Source: a virus
DNA: 30,881 nucleotides
Virus record (IMG/VR): IMGVR_UViG_3300043015_001368
Span: 1-30,881 of that record
Reading direction: 5' to 3' (one strand)
Below are positions 15,525-23,313 of this stretch, piece by piece. Under the pieces are notes generated by a model, which worked only from the letters and a program-made list of their open reading frames with translations, was not told the origin of the DNA and searched no databases. How positions within the stretch are numbered: the stretch's first letter is position 1; each line of letters opens with the position of its first letter. The translations under genes and the position numbers were made by a program.

Positions 15525-15536
15525 TACATGAAGTAG

Positions 15537-15566
15537 ATCGGGGGGAGTAAAATCCCTCCGATTTTT
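15537..15566 (+). terminator. Strong terminator after the capsid gene
   Basis: ATCGGGGGGA (15537-15546) pairs with TCCCTCCGAT (15553-15562) as a 10-bp G/C-rich stem with one G:T pair and a 6-base loop (GTAAAA), followed by TTTTT (15562-15566). It lies 13 bases after the capsid stop. Confidence 0.92.
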
Positions 15567-15670
15567 ACTTCCAGCTGTTACACGCCTGTGCTGAAAGACC
15601 GTATGCTTTTGGTAGAGCTGGCAACTCTGACAGCTACTAAGTTTACCATAACTTAAATTAAACCAACATT
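15567..15670 (+). promoter_or_regulatory. Leader region with competing dyads before 15671
   Basis: CCAGCT (15571-15576) is complementary to AGCTGG (15616-15621), and AGCTG at 15616-15620 can alternatively pair with CAGCT at 15631-15635, so two hairpins compete. TAAGTTTA (15638-15645) resembles a TAnnTTTG box with one mismatch, and TAAACCAAC (15659-15667) lies just before the ATG at 15671. A new transcription unit starts here after the terminator, but the promoter is not clear, since the only upstream TTTG is 26 bases away. Confidence 0.4.
15659..15667 (+). promoter_or_regulatory. AAACCAAC leader motif, copy 3
   Basis: TAAACCAAC lies 3 bases before the start at 15671, followed by ATT-ATG exactly as in the copy at 19851. 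Confidence 0.45.
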
Positions 15671-16681
15671 ATGACAACAATTATTGAAAAGTATCAAGCA
15701 AACAAGAAAAAGCAGATTGCTATTCGACCTATGTTCAACCCAGGAAGAGACAATATGGGTCTAGAAAAATATAATCTGACCTTGTTTGATAATGTTTATC
15801 ATGAAGAGCAACTAGCTTGTCTAGAGGCTAATGGTGTTAAACGTTATGTAACTGGACTTAATGAATTTGCACCAGAGATTAAGCTTCTACCTCCTTCTGA
15901 GAGAGATGCAAAATCTAAGCAAATCAGAGAGCTCGTATCTGAGCTTGAAAAAGAATTAGCAGCTAATATTGTAAACCCAGATGATGCAGAGTTTTGGAAT
16001 AAGATTAAACTTCTTCGTCCGGATAATGATGAGTTTTGGGGTAGAATCAGTCTTCGCTGCGGTAATGAACCAGTTTATCTAGATCCTGCTAAAGATCCTT
16101 ATGATCTTATTAAGCTTTGTGCAATTGAAGCAGGTGGTTTTTCAATGGTTGGTAAAAGCTTAGAAGCTGCAAGCAAAATGGCTAAAGCACCTAAGTTTTA
16201 TTTAGACAAAGTAGAAACTACGGTTTCACATAGAACTGAAATTACCAAGCTTCGTAATAAAGCTCTATCGGAGCTTCAAAAACTTTACGATAAGAATGCT
16301 AATAAGTTATTCTTGATTGCTAAGGTAATCGATGTAGATAGTGTTCAGTATACCAAGAGTACACCTAATGACGTACTATATGAAAATATGGATGCGTTTA
16401 TTAATGGTTTATCTGTAGAAAAAGATAAAAAGAAAACAGCACAGCAGTTCCTTTCAGTTGTAGATGAGGATATGGAAACATTGAAACTACGTGCAATTGT
16501 GAAGGATTCAGCTAGATATAAGGTTATTACTAATAAATCAGATGGTATGATTTACCATACCTTCAGTGGTGCACAAATGGGACGCACACCTAGTGATGTT
16601 ATCGAGTTCCTAAAAAATCCACTAAACGAAGAAATTCTGATGCAGGTAATGACCGATGTAGAAAGTTATTGGAACAACTAA
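15671..16681 (+). CDS. Conserved-looking virion-module protein, unknown function
   Basis: This 336-residue protein is the first gene after the capsid terminator. It is soluble and mixed alpha/beta. An N-terminal part carries the motif FNPGRDNMGLEKYNLTLFDN. A Lys/Glu-rich helical stretch covers residues about 75-100. A middle segment (EPVYLDPAKDPYDLIKLCAI) is followed by a long helical region (THRTEITKLRNKALSELQKL-type) and a C-terminal domain with IYHTFSGAQMGRTPSDVIEF. No catalytic motif is recognised. Position after the capsid gene suggests a head-completion, minor capsid or internal protein. Confidence 0.75.
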   Translation: MTTIIEKYQANKKKQIAIRPMFNPGRDNMGLEKYNLTLFDNVYHEEQLACLEANGVKRYVTGLNEFAPEIKLLPPSERDAKSKQIRELVSELEKELAANIVNPDDAEFWNKIKLLRPDNDEFWGRISLRCGNEPVYLDPAKDPYDLIKLCAIEAGGFSMVGKSLEAASKMAKAPKFYLDKVETTVSHRTEITKLRNKALSELQKLYDKNANKLFLIAKVIDVDSVQYTKSTPNDVLYENMDAFINGLSVEKDKKKTAQQFLSVVDEDMETLKLRAIVKDSARYKVITNKSDGMIYHTFSGAQMGRTPSDVIEFLKNPLNEEILMQVMTDVESYWNN

Positions 16682-16692
16682 ACAACTATAAA

Positions 16693-16854
16693 ATGGCTAA
16701 TAAAGATATTCAGGATTTTGAACTAGAAAAAGAAGATGACTTTCAGGATATGATGGAAAGTGATTTTGCTGATTGGGTTAGTGAGCTAGAAGAAGCTGAG
16801 CAACCTAAAGCTTGTAGTATTGATGACCCCGAATGTGAAGCCTGTGGTTCTTAA
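16693..16854 (+). CDS. Small acidic protein with Cys-rich tail
   Basis: From the ATG at 16693 this encodes 53 residues. A TTG-started longer version (16669) would overlap the upstream gene and is less likely. The body is strongly acidic (FELEKEDDFQDMMESDFADW), and the tail reads KACSIDDPECEACGS with three cysteines, a possible metal or disulfide site. It lies 11 bases after the preceding stop and 10 before the connector gene. Very acidic small proteins in virion modules can mimic DNA or act as assembly chaperones, but nothing here proves such a role. Confidence 0.6.
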   Translation: MANKDIQDFELEKEDDFQDMMESDFADWVSELEEAEQPKACSIDDPECEACGS

Positions 16855-16864
16855 CTAATACATC

Positions 16865-17566
16865 ATGAACAACGCAACTCTACAACTCAAAATTAAACAA
16901 AGGCTGAATAAGCTTGCTAGCAACGATTATGATAATATCGAGTGCTGGCAAATTGTTGAAGCTTTTAATAAAGCGCAGCTAGAATGGGTGCGTAGACAGT
17001 TGCATGCTAGTAACATCTTCAAAGAAGGTGACGAGCAATCAAAGAGAAGAATAGACGACCTGCAAATTTTAATGCAACAAACCAACTTAAATGTGCAGGA
17101 CCGTGTTTTATTTTATGAGTCAAGCGAGCTACCCTCAGATTACCTAGAGTATAAGAGGGTAGCTACACTTGCAAAAGACGAGTGTTGTCCTCCTAGAGGC
17201 ATGACAGTTTACTTAGCAGAAGAAGCTAATGTAGATCAATTACTTAGAGACGTAAACAAAAAACCTAGTTGGGAGTGGGGAGAAATGTTTGCTACCCTTA
17301 TTGGTAACCGAGTACGTCTATATACAAATGATGAGTTTGATTTAGTAAGACCGTCTTTGTATTACTATAGAAAACCAATCAACATTCAAATCGCAGGATG
17401 TAAAGATCCCTATACACAAGCTTTATCAGCTGCAGATGTAGAATGCGAATTTAAAGATGATATTGTTGAATTGTTGATTGATGAAACAGTAAGTATTCTA
17501 GCTGGTGATATTGAGTCTATTATTCAGTATCAGCGCGGTTCTCAATCTGCAGAAAAGAATAACTAA
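16865..17566 (+). CDS. Putative head-tail connector/adaptor protein
   Basis: This 233-residue protein has a helical N-terminal part (TLQLKIKQRLNKLASNDYDN, then WQIVEAFNKAQLEWVRRQL), a middle beta region (SSELPSDYLEYKRVATLAKD, with an adjacent Cys-Cys), and a C-terminal strand-plus-helix part (RPSLYYYRKPINIQIAGCKD, followed by DDIVELLIDETVSILAGDIE). The tyrosine-rich YYRKP strand followed by a helix with 'ELLIDE' is seen in phage head-tail adaptors, which sit under the portal as a ring. It overlaps the Dps-like gene by one base (TAATG). Identification is by pattern and position. Confidence 0.6.
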   Translation: MNNATLQLKIKQRLNKLASNDYDNIECWQIVEAFNKAQLEWVRRQLHASNIFKEGDEQSKRRIDDLQILMQQTNLNVQDRVLFYESSELPSDYLEYKRVATLAKDECCPPRGMTVYLAEEANVDQLLRDVNKKPSWEWGEMFATLIGNRVRLYTNDEFDLVRPSLYYYRKPINIQIAGCKDPYTQALSAADVECEFKDDIVELLIDETVSILAGDIESIIQYQRGSQSAEKNN

Positions 17567-17991
17567 TGGCACTACAAAGATTATCTAGACCAAAGGGTGG
17601 TGAAAAAGCAGATGAACTAGTTGGAATTCTAGTAGCAGAGCTTTTAAATGCTTCTGTTTTAACGCACAAATTGCACCTAAAAGTTTCAGGTACAGGTTCT
17701 TATGCTCAGCATATTGCGCTAAACGAGTTTTATGATGCAATTAAAGATGGAGCAGACTCACTTGCTGAACAATATCAAGGACACAAAATGATAATTCTAG
17801 ATACAGACAAAGCACTTATGGACAGTTATATTTTAACATCCGTAGATGATTGTTTGGATTATTTAGAAAAATTGTATAATTTAATTAGTGAGGTACAGTC
17901 GATGATGACGTGTTCGTCTATTATAAACGAAATGGATACACTGAAGTCAACGATTAATACCGCTAAGTATAAGTTGAACTTTTTGAACTAA
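17566..17991 (+). CDS. Dps/ferritin-like four-helix protein in the virion module
   Basis: This 141-residue, all-helical protein reads as a ferritin-like bundle with a Dps-type centre. In helix A and its sequel, LLNASVLTHKLHLKVSGTGS contains H37. H49 (AQHIALNEFYD) lies 12 residues later, D64 (GADSLAEQY) 15 after that, and E68 four later. These are the spacings of the Dps ferroxidase residues (H51, H63, D78 and E82 in E. coli Dps). The equivalent of D67 is Asn53, so one supporting ligand is absent. Dps proteins oxidise and store iron and protect DNA in a dodecamer. Here the gene is coupled to the connector gene and followed by the abundant structural protein, so a virion or assembly role is as likely as iron chemistry. 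Confidence 0.7.
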   Translation: MALQRLSRPKGGEKADELVGILVAELLNASVLTHKLHLKVSGTGSYAQHIALNEFYDAIKDGADSLAEQYQGHKMIILDTDKALMDSYILTSVDDCLDYLEKLYNLISEVQSMMTCSSIINEMDTLKSTINTAKYKLNFLN

Positions 17992-18019
17992 TTTTTTTTA
18001 ACCTTAATTTTTTTTAATC

Positions 18020-19168
18020 ATGGCTTACTTTCCACATGCCTATCAAAAACTCCTAGTAGCTAAGGCTCTTGCAGGTGCAGGAAAAGCTTCTAGCTCTCTA
18101 GGAATCGGTGAAGTAGCTCTTTTGAATGCAAAAGACTACATCTCTCTTGCTGCTCCTGCAGCAGGTATCAATCAATACATTCTTGCTCAAGGTAGCTTGC
18201 ATGATGTTGATAAACTTGGACCATTTCACGGTGGTTACAAAGAATCTGTAAAATCTAAAGGAATCAATCCTCGTTATGTTTCTGACATCTGGGTTTCTCG
18301 TGCTTCTGATGAAGTAACTTCTCAGTTAACTGTAGAAGCAGAAGGTGATTGTTTTGCTTGTGGTGTAGAGCGCTACTTGCGTTTGGACGTTAAAGGTTCT
18401 CCTGCTCTTCGTTTCTTAGGTCGTAACGCTTACTTTGTAGCTGATTGGACTGAGAAGTGTTGTGTAGGCGATCAAACTTCTGTTGATCCTTTCGTTGTTC
18501 TTTCTGCTTGGGCTGATCAAGTTAATGGTGATCCTTTGGTTTCTCCATTTGTTACAGCAGATGTAGAGATGTGGGATGCTGAAGCTAACGAAGGAGCTGG
18601 TGCTTGGGTATCTGCTGTTGGGCACACTGCAACTACTTCTGGTCACGGTAAATTCCGTATCGTTATTAATGCTAAACCTACTTCAGCCGTATCTACTCAC
18701 TTCGGTGATGCAGGATTCCGTCCTACTGATCACTATGAGTTGGAGCCTTCTCAGTTGTATGCTTCTGAAGTTGATGAAACTGGTGACGCTTGTAGCGTAA
18801 TTTGTACTAGTATTGCACGTACTGTTGGTGTTCAATCTCGTGGTTCTGGTGAATCTGTTATTCGTCAGTTGATTTTAAGTAACCGTTACGCTCAAGATCC
18901 TTTCCAACAAGATAGCAGAATGCGTGAAATTTTGGATGAAACTGCATTCAAAGTAGATCGTACTGCTAAATACGATATGTTCTATCTACTTCACAGTGTT
19001 CCTCGTAAGAGCAACCCTAGTGGTACTATGGATAACGATCAATACTTGATCTCTATCGCTGTTGATGTTGCTCACGGTTGGACTAACCAACTAGAAGCAA
19101 TGCTTCTTGAACTAGGTAAACTAGCTGAAATTTATGACGCTGGTGCAGCTGCATTGAAAGAACTCTAA
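18020..19168 (+). CDS. Abundant structural protein, probable major tail protein
   Basis: This 382-residue protein has a codon bias like the capsid gene (CGT, GCT, TCT, GTT) and its own strong terminator 22 bases after the stop, both signs of a very abundant virion protein. It starts MAYFPHAYQKLLVAKALAGA, has a Gly/Ser-rich linker (GKASSSLGIGEVALLNAKDY), several Cys (GDCFACG, EKCC) and a beta-rich body (VKGSPALRFLGRNAYFVADW). The motif DPLVSPFVTADVEMW resembles segments of tail sheath or tube proteins. If the phage is short-tailed, a head-decoration or fibre protein is the alternative. Confidence 0.6.
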   Translation: MAYFPHAYQKLLVAKALAGAGKASSSLGIGEVALLNAKDYISLAAPAAGINQYILAQGSLHDVDKLGPFHGGYKESVKSKGINPRYVSDIWVSRASDEVTSQLTVEAEGDCFACGVERYLRLDVKGSPALRFLGRNAYFVADWTEKCCVGDQTSVDPFVVLSAWADQVNGDPLVSPFVTADVEMWDAEANEGAGAWVSAVGHTATTSGHGKFRIVINAKPTSAVSTHFGDAGFRPTDHYELEPSQLYASEVDETGDACSVICTSIARTVGVQSRGSGESVIRQLILSNRYAQDPFQQDSRMREILDETAFKVDRTAKYDMFYLLHSVPRKSNPSGTMDNDQYLISIAVDVAHGWTNQLEAMLLELGKLAEIYDAGAAALKEL

Positions 19169-19190
19169 GAGTACTTTAAATACAATAACG

Positions 19191-19222
19191 AAAGGGGGTG
19201 ATTTTCTTCACCCCCTTTTTTT
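19191..19222 (+). terminator. Strong terminator after the major tail-like gene
   Basis: AAAGGGGGTGA (19191-19201) pairs perfectly with TCACCCCCTTT (19208-19218), an 11-bp stem with a 6-base loop, followed by a T-run to 19222. Together with the capsid terminator, these are the only two strong G/C hairpins with T-runs in the late region. Confidence 0.95.
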
Positions 19223-19294
19223 GTTATGCTGCCTAATATTTCGTAAATTATGTATGAATAGTGGGTGAACTATACCTTGTTATCTAATATAATC

Positions 19295-19843
19295 ATGGCA
19301 TCAAAACATATCTTAACGTTAGAGGTTCCTGAGACTGCAAATGACAGGCTTCTTAGAGTAGTTGATACAAGCAGCTACCTGAGCAATTTACCTGTTGAGT
19401 GCGGTACTCTACAAATTACCTCTCCGGGGTTTAATGCTCCCAGAAACATTGAAGCTATTCCTGGCTTTAATTTAGTTCTAAATGCATGTACATTAGGCAT
19501 CCAAGTTACAGGGTGTGATAGTGATAATGAACCATTACCTGATGGTGTATACGTAATCAGGTACAGTGTTTCCCCTAATGACAAGGTATGGGTGGAATAC
19601 AATCATTTAAGAACTACACAGACTCTAAACGCCTACTACAAAAAATTGTGTGAGATTGATGTCGCTGCATGTGAACCTTCGGCAGAAGTAAAGCAAGCTA
19701 TGTATGAAATGAAATACATTAGAACGTTGATCGATGCAGCTAAAGCAAAAGTTGAATATTGTGGTAATCCTAGTGAAGGATTAGAACTTCTTCAATATGC
19801 AATTAAGAGACTTAAGAATCTTGATTGTAATAGTCTTTGTTAA
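19295..19843 (+). CDS. Putative tail-associated structural protein
   Basis: From the ATG at 19295 this encodes 182 residues. A longer frame opens at a GTG (19265), but MASKHILTLEVPETAN is the natural N-terminus, because other fibre genes here also start with MA/MS plus Lys. The first about 115 residues are beta-rich (GTLQITSPGFNAPRNIEAIP, GVYVIRYSVSPNDKVWVEYN), like an Ig-type or adaptor domain. The C-terminal third is a helical hairpin rich in Cys (KLCEIDVAACEPSAEVKQAM, ending NLDCNSLC). It is the first gene of the tail-fibre unit and probably links fibres to the tail. Confidence 0.65.
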   Translation: MASKHILTLEVPETANDRLLRVVDTSSYLSNLPVECGTLQITSPGFNAPRNIEAIPGFNLVLNACTLGIQVTGCDSDNEPLPDGVYVIRYSVSPNDKVWVEYNHLRTTQTLNAYYKKLCEIDVAACEPSAEVKQAMYEMKYIRTLIDAAKAKVEYCGNPSEGLELLQYAIKRLKNLDCNSLC

Positions 19844-19850
19844 ACACTTA

Positions 19851-19858
19851 AAACCAAC
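19851..19858 (+). promoter_or_regulatory. AAACCAAC leader motif, copy 4
   Basis: AAACCAAC is followed by ATT-ATG before the zinc-ribbon gene at 19862. A TTTG at 19837-19840, within TAGTCTTTG, lies shortly upstream and resembles a loosely spaced TAnnTTTG box. Confidence 0.45.
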
Positions 19859-19861
19859 ATT

Positions 19862-20002
19862 ATGAATTGTCCAAATTGTAAATCGAAACTTACCTGCGGA
19901 TGTCAGAAGCGAATTGCCAGTGATGGTAAACAAGTTTGTAGTAGTTGTATTAATAACTATGAAACTAATCTGAAAGCGGTAACAGTCACAATTAAGAAAT
20001 GA
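19862..20002 (+). CDS. 46-residue zinc-ribbon microprotein
   Basis: The frame from ATG 19862 to TGA 20002 encodes 46 residues with C3xxC6, C12xC14 and C26xxC29 (MNCPNCKSKLTCGCQKRIAS, then QVCSSC), a compact zinc-ribbon pattern. The tail is basic and beta-like (AVTVTIKK). It has the AAACCAAC leader motif (19851-19858) three bases before the start and overlaps the next gene by four bases, so it is part of the fibre operon. Similar Cys-rich microproteins occur in Bacteroidota phage tail regions. Function unknown; a folding or assembly role is possible. Confidence 0.8.
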   Translation: MNCPNCKSKLTCGCQKRIASDGKQVCSSCINNYETNLKAVTVTIKK

Positions 20003-20583
20003 GTTACTTAGATCGTCAAATATCAATCTTTAAAAACTTTGCTGACGCTGTTTACAAGCGTTTCAGACAAGATCGCTTTGGTATTACAATAAAGTTCACA
20101 AAAGACTATGAGAAGCTTGCAAATAAGCTTGATATATGTAATTGGGAAAAGCTTGCAAAAGAGAATGATATTGATGATGCAACAGTAAGAACTATTTCTA
20201 ATACTGCCATTTACTATAATCCTTTAGTAAGAACCGGTAGCAGAACCACAGCACCTAAAATTAACGCACCCATTGACACCAATGTTACATATAACTATGG
20301 TAGTGATGGTCAGCAAAACATTATTGAAATTAACGCTGGTGGTGCTATTACTAGAATTAACGTTAACCCGCTAATTAATATTAATAGAAACAATGAATAC
20401 ACTCATGAGCAGCTTACTCCTGCTACTGAATGGTTGGTTGTACACAACTTTGGATTTATTCCAAACGTATATACTACTGATCTTCAAGGAAACGAGTTTG
20501 AGGGTATTGTGGTTCCTGTTGATGATAGCACTATTAAAATTGTATTTACAGAACCTGTTAGTGGTTATGCATACCTAAGCTAA
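19999..20583 (+). CDS. Short tail-fibre-type protein with C-terminal beta domain
   Basis: This 194-residue protein has a helical N-terminus (YLDRQISIFKNFADAVYKRF), a Lys/Asp-rich middle and a C-terminal beta domain of about 60 residues (HEQLTPATEWLVVHNFGFIP, then PVSGYAYLS). The same domain closes the next gene, and a diverged version closes the 716-residue gene. It overlaps the zinc-ribbon gene by four bases and is followed by the next fibre gene with a one-base gap. A base or linker of the fibre complex is a reasonable inference. No enzyme motif. Confidence 0.65.
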   Translation: MSYLDRQISIFKNFADAVYKRFRQDRFGITIKFTKDYEKLANKLDICNWEKLAKENDIDDATVRTISNTAIYYNPLVRTGSRTTAPKINAPIDTNVTYNYGSDGQQNIIEINAGGAITRINVNPLININRNNEYTHEQLTPATEWLVVHNFGFIPNVYTTDLQGNEFEGIVVPVDDSTIKIVFTEPVSGYAYLS

Positions 20584-20584
20584 A

Positions 20585-21106
20585 ATGGCAAATACGAAAA
20601 CGTTTTACAGCAATATAAGTCTAGCTAAAAATGAACTGCTAGATGCCCGCATAGAAAATAAATCTACTGAGGATAGACAAGCTATGTCTTTAGGTATGCC
20701 TCATATAGGTCTTGCAGTATGGGATACGGACTTAAACAGTTTGTTTATTTGGGGAGGTCAGACCTGGGATAGATCAGGTGCTAGCTATGACGAAATAAAC
20801 GCATGGAATACAGCATACGATGACTCTGTAGTTGATTTCATCATTAATCAAGGTGAGGATACTACTTTCACCATTCAGCGTAGGAATAGTGCTTCTATTA
20901 CTAAAACATACAAAAGCAGTCACACTCATAATCAGAACACACCTTCTGATACTTGGGTTATTACACATTCATTAAATAAAAATCCTTCAATAACTGTTGT
21001 TGATTCTGCCGGAAATATGGTAGAAGGAGCAGTTACAATTAACTCTTTAAATCAAGTAACAATAACGTTTTGTGGTGCGTTTTCCGGAAAGGCGCATCTC
21101 AATTAA
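20585..21106 (+). CDS. Short tail-fibre-type protein, paralogue of neighbours
   Basis: This 173-residue protein starts MANTKTFYSNISLAKNELLD, resembling the N-terminus of the 716-residue gene (KKFLTSIDLSKCELQNASI). A short middle part with Trp (LAVWDTDLNSLFIWGGQTWD) recalls virion-docking segments of phage fibres. The last about 60 residues (HNQNTPSDTWVITHSLNKNP, then FSGKAHLN) are the same beta domain as in the preceding gene. It appears to be a compact fibre made of docking part plus terminal domain, with the repeat region missing. Confidence 0.65.
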   Translation: MANTKTFYSNISLAKNELLDARIENKSTEDRQAMSLGMPHIGLAVWDTDLNSLFIWGGQTWDRSGASYDEINAWNTAYDDSVVDFIINQGEDTTFTIQRRNSASITKTYKSSHTHNQNTPSDTWVITHSLNKNPSITVVDSAGNMVEGAVTINSLNQVTITFCGAFSGKAHLN

Positions 21107-21123
21107 ATTTAACTAATTAAGTC

Positions 21124-23274
21124 ATGGCTAAAAAGTTTTTAACCTCTATTGACCTCAGCAAATGTGAATTGCAGAATGCGTCAATACACAATCTGGCAGC
21201 AGCTCCCAGTTCACCTGGAAGTGGTCAGATTTACTTTAACACGGCAGATGGACAAATGTACTTCTACAATGGTACAGATTGGGCATCTATGTCAGGAGAC
21301 ATTACCAGCGTAGAAATTGTAGCTGCTGGTGGTCTTACTGGAGATTCTTCTACTACTAATGGTGCATTTAGCGCTACACTTGCTGTAGGTGCTGGTACCG
21401 GTATTACTGTAAATGCAGATGATGTTGCAATTACAGGTGCAGATAATTTAACTACTAACGTTCTATCTAAGTGGGATGGTAGTATGTTTATTGACTCTAG
21501 CATTAGTGATGATGGTTCAGCTATTACTGCTGAGGTTACTCTTAACCTTGCTTCAGTAGTAAACGAAGACGAGGTAACTAGTAAGATCCTTACTTTAGAT
21601 TCTTCTGGTAATGTTGATTACAGAACACCAGCAGAAATTTTGAGTGATATTGGTGGTGCTGCGGGTACTGTAGATCTACAAGCGGTTACTGACAATGGGT
21701 CTACTACTACAAATGGCATTGAAGTAGCATCTCTTATATCAAATGGTCAAATTGATACAGCCGGTCTTTATACTACCGGCCCTGTAACTATTGCAGAAAC
21801 GTATTTTATTCAAACAGGTGCTGATCAGTTTAATCAGATTGAAGGTAACTTGAATCTCTTCGGAGGTTTAAGAATGGGGGATGTTAATAATCCTACAAAT
21901 AGCATTATTAGAGCTCAAGCGGGAATGCTGCTTATTAGTTCAGCTGTCGCTAGAGTATTTATTTCTTCTGATGAAAGTGATGTACAAGTTGAGAATACAA
22001 TTTTTGATGGTGATGATGTAACCATTATTGGTGACGTTACAGCAGGAGGTACTCTTAATATTGCTAACGCTGTAAATGAAGATGCTGCAGCAAGTAAGAT
22101 TCTTACTCTTGACAGTTCAGGTAACGTAGACTTTAGAACTCCTGCTCAGATTCTTTCTGATATCGGTGGTGCTGGTGAAGGATTTACTTTGCAAGACGTA
22201 ACTGATAATGGTAATATTACTACTCAGGGTATTACCGTAAGCAGTCTTACAACAAGTACAGACGTATCTATCGGTACTTCTCTTGATGTAGGTTCAACCG
22301 CAACCTTTGGTAGCGATGTAACTATTAATGGTAATCTTAGTGTTGTTGGTACAGCTACTAACGTGACCTTTGAGTCTACTACAGTACAGCTTGGTGATGC
22401 TTATCTTACTCTTAACCAAGGACACGATAGAGGGCTTCCTGCAGCAACCGATGCTGGTTGGGTAGTTGTACGTTCTGAAGAAGAAGGTAACATTTCTGTA
22501 TTGTGGTCTGAAGAAAACGATAAGTTTGTATTTGCTAATGTTGGTGCTGAAGATGGTACTATTGCTCCTGCTAATGTTGCTTGGACAAGCACCGTAGATC
22601 TTCTTGCTAGAGATATTGAGGCTGAAGGCACTCTTACAGCAAATATTGGTGACATCACTACAACATTAGATGTAGGTACGACTCTTTCTGTTTCAGGTGC
22701 CTCAACATTATCAGGTGAAGTAACCCTTGGTAGTGTAACAGGAGATGATACTGCAACAATTATTGGTATTGATTCTAACGGTGTAGTTAAGAGTGTTAGT
22801 ACTTCTGCTATCGTTTCTTCAGGTATCACCTTTAAGTATTCTGATGACGGTGGTACAGCAACTTCATTGGGTGCTACGTCAGAGCTTACTATTAATTCTG
22901 GAGAAGGTCTTACAGCAACCGGTTCAGGTTCAGTTATTACAATTGCAGCTGAAGATGCTACATATACTAATAAAGGTATTGTAGAATTAGCTACAGGTAG
23001 TGAGACTAATGTAATGACAGATACTGCTCGTGCGGTAACTCCAGCAGGTCTTTCTAGACTACGTTTTACAGCTCCAGTACCAGGTGGTGAAACTACTATT
23101 GCTATAGAACATTTATTAGAATCTCAGTTCTGTATTGTACAAGTAATGGAACTATCAACAGGTGCTACAGTTGAATGTGATGTACGTAGAGTAGATCCTA
23201 ACAATGTAGAGCTTGATTTCTGCGTTGCTCCTGAAGAAGGTGCATTGCAAGTAATGATTATGAAGGTAGGCTAA
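21124..23274 (+). CDS. Modular tail fibre with internal duplicated module
   Basis: This 716-residue protein has a docking-type N-terminus (MAKKFLTSIDLSKCELQNAS, with NTADGQMYFYNGTDW), a long Thr/Gly/Asp-rich beta-solenoid-like body and the family's C-terminal beta domain in diverged form (ETTIAIEHLLESQFCIVQVM). Residues about 140-205 and 310-375 repeat one another (KILTLDSSGNVDYRTPAEIL versus KILTLDSSGNVDFRTPAQIL, each then SDIGGA and a DNGxxTT segment). It is likely a trimeric fibre or adhesin that contacts the host surface. Confidence 0.75.
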   Translation: MAKKFLTSIDLSKCELQNASIHNLAAAPSSPGSGQIYFNTADGQMYFYNGTDWASMSGDITSVEIVAAGGLTGDSSTTNGAFSATLAVGAGTGITVNADDVAITGADNLTTNVLSKWDGSMFIDSSISDDGSAITAEVTLNLASVVNEDEVTSKILTLDSSGNVDYRTPAEILSDIGGAAGTVDLQAVTDNGSTTTNGIEVASLISNGQIDTAGLYTTGPVTIAETYFIQTGADQFNQIEGNLNLFGGLRMGDVNNPTNSIIRAQAGMLLISSAVARVFISSDESDVQVENTIFDGDDVTIIGDVTAGGTLNIANAVNEDAAASKILTLDSSGNVDFRTPAQILSDIGGAGEGFTLQDVTDNGNITTQGITVSSLTTSTDVSIGTSLDVGSTATFGSDVTINGNLSVVGTATNVTFESTTVQLGDAYLTLNQGHDRGLPAATDAGWVVVRSEEEGNISVLWSEENDKFVFANVGAEDGTIAPANVAWTSTVDLLARDIEAEGTLTANIGDITTTLDVGTTLSVSGASTLSGEVTLGSVTGDDTATIIGIDSNGVVKSVSTSAIVSSGITFKYSDDGGTATSLGATSELTINSGEGLTATGSGSVITIAAEDATYTNKGIVELATGSETNVMTDTARAVTPAGLSRLRFTAPVPGGETTIAIEHLLESQFCIVQVMELSTGATVECDVRRVDPNNVELDFCVAPEEGALQVMIMKVG

Positions 23275-23313
23275 TAAAAAATTTAAATTAGTCTATAATA
23301 TAAAGTTGTTGCA

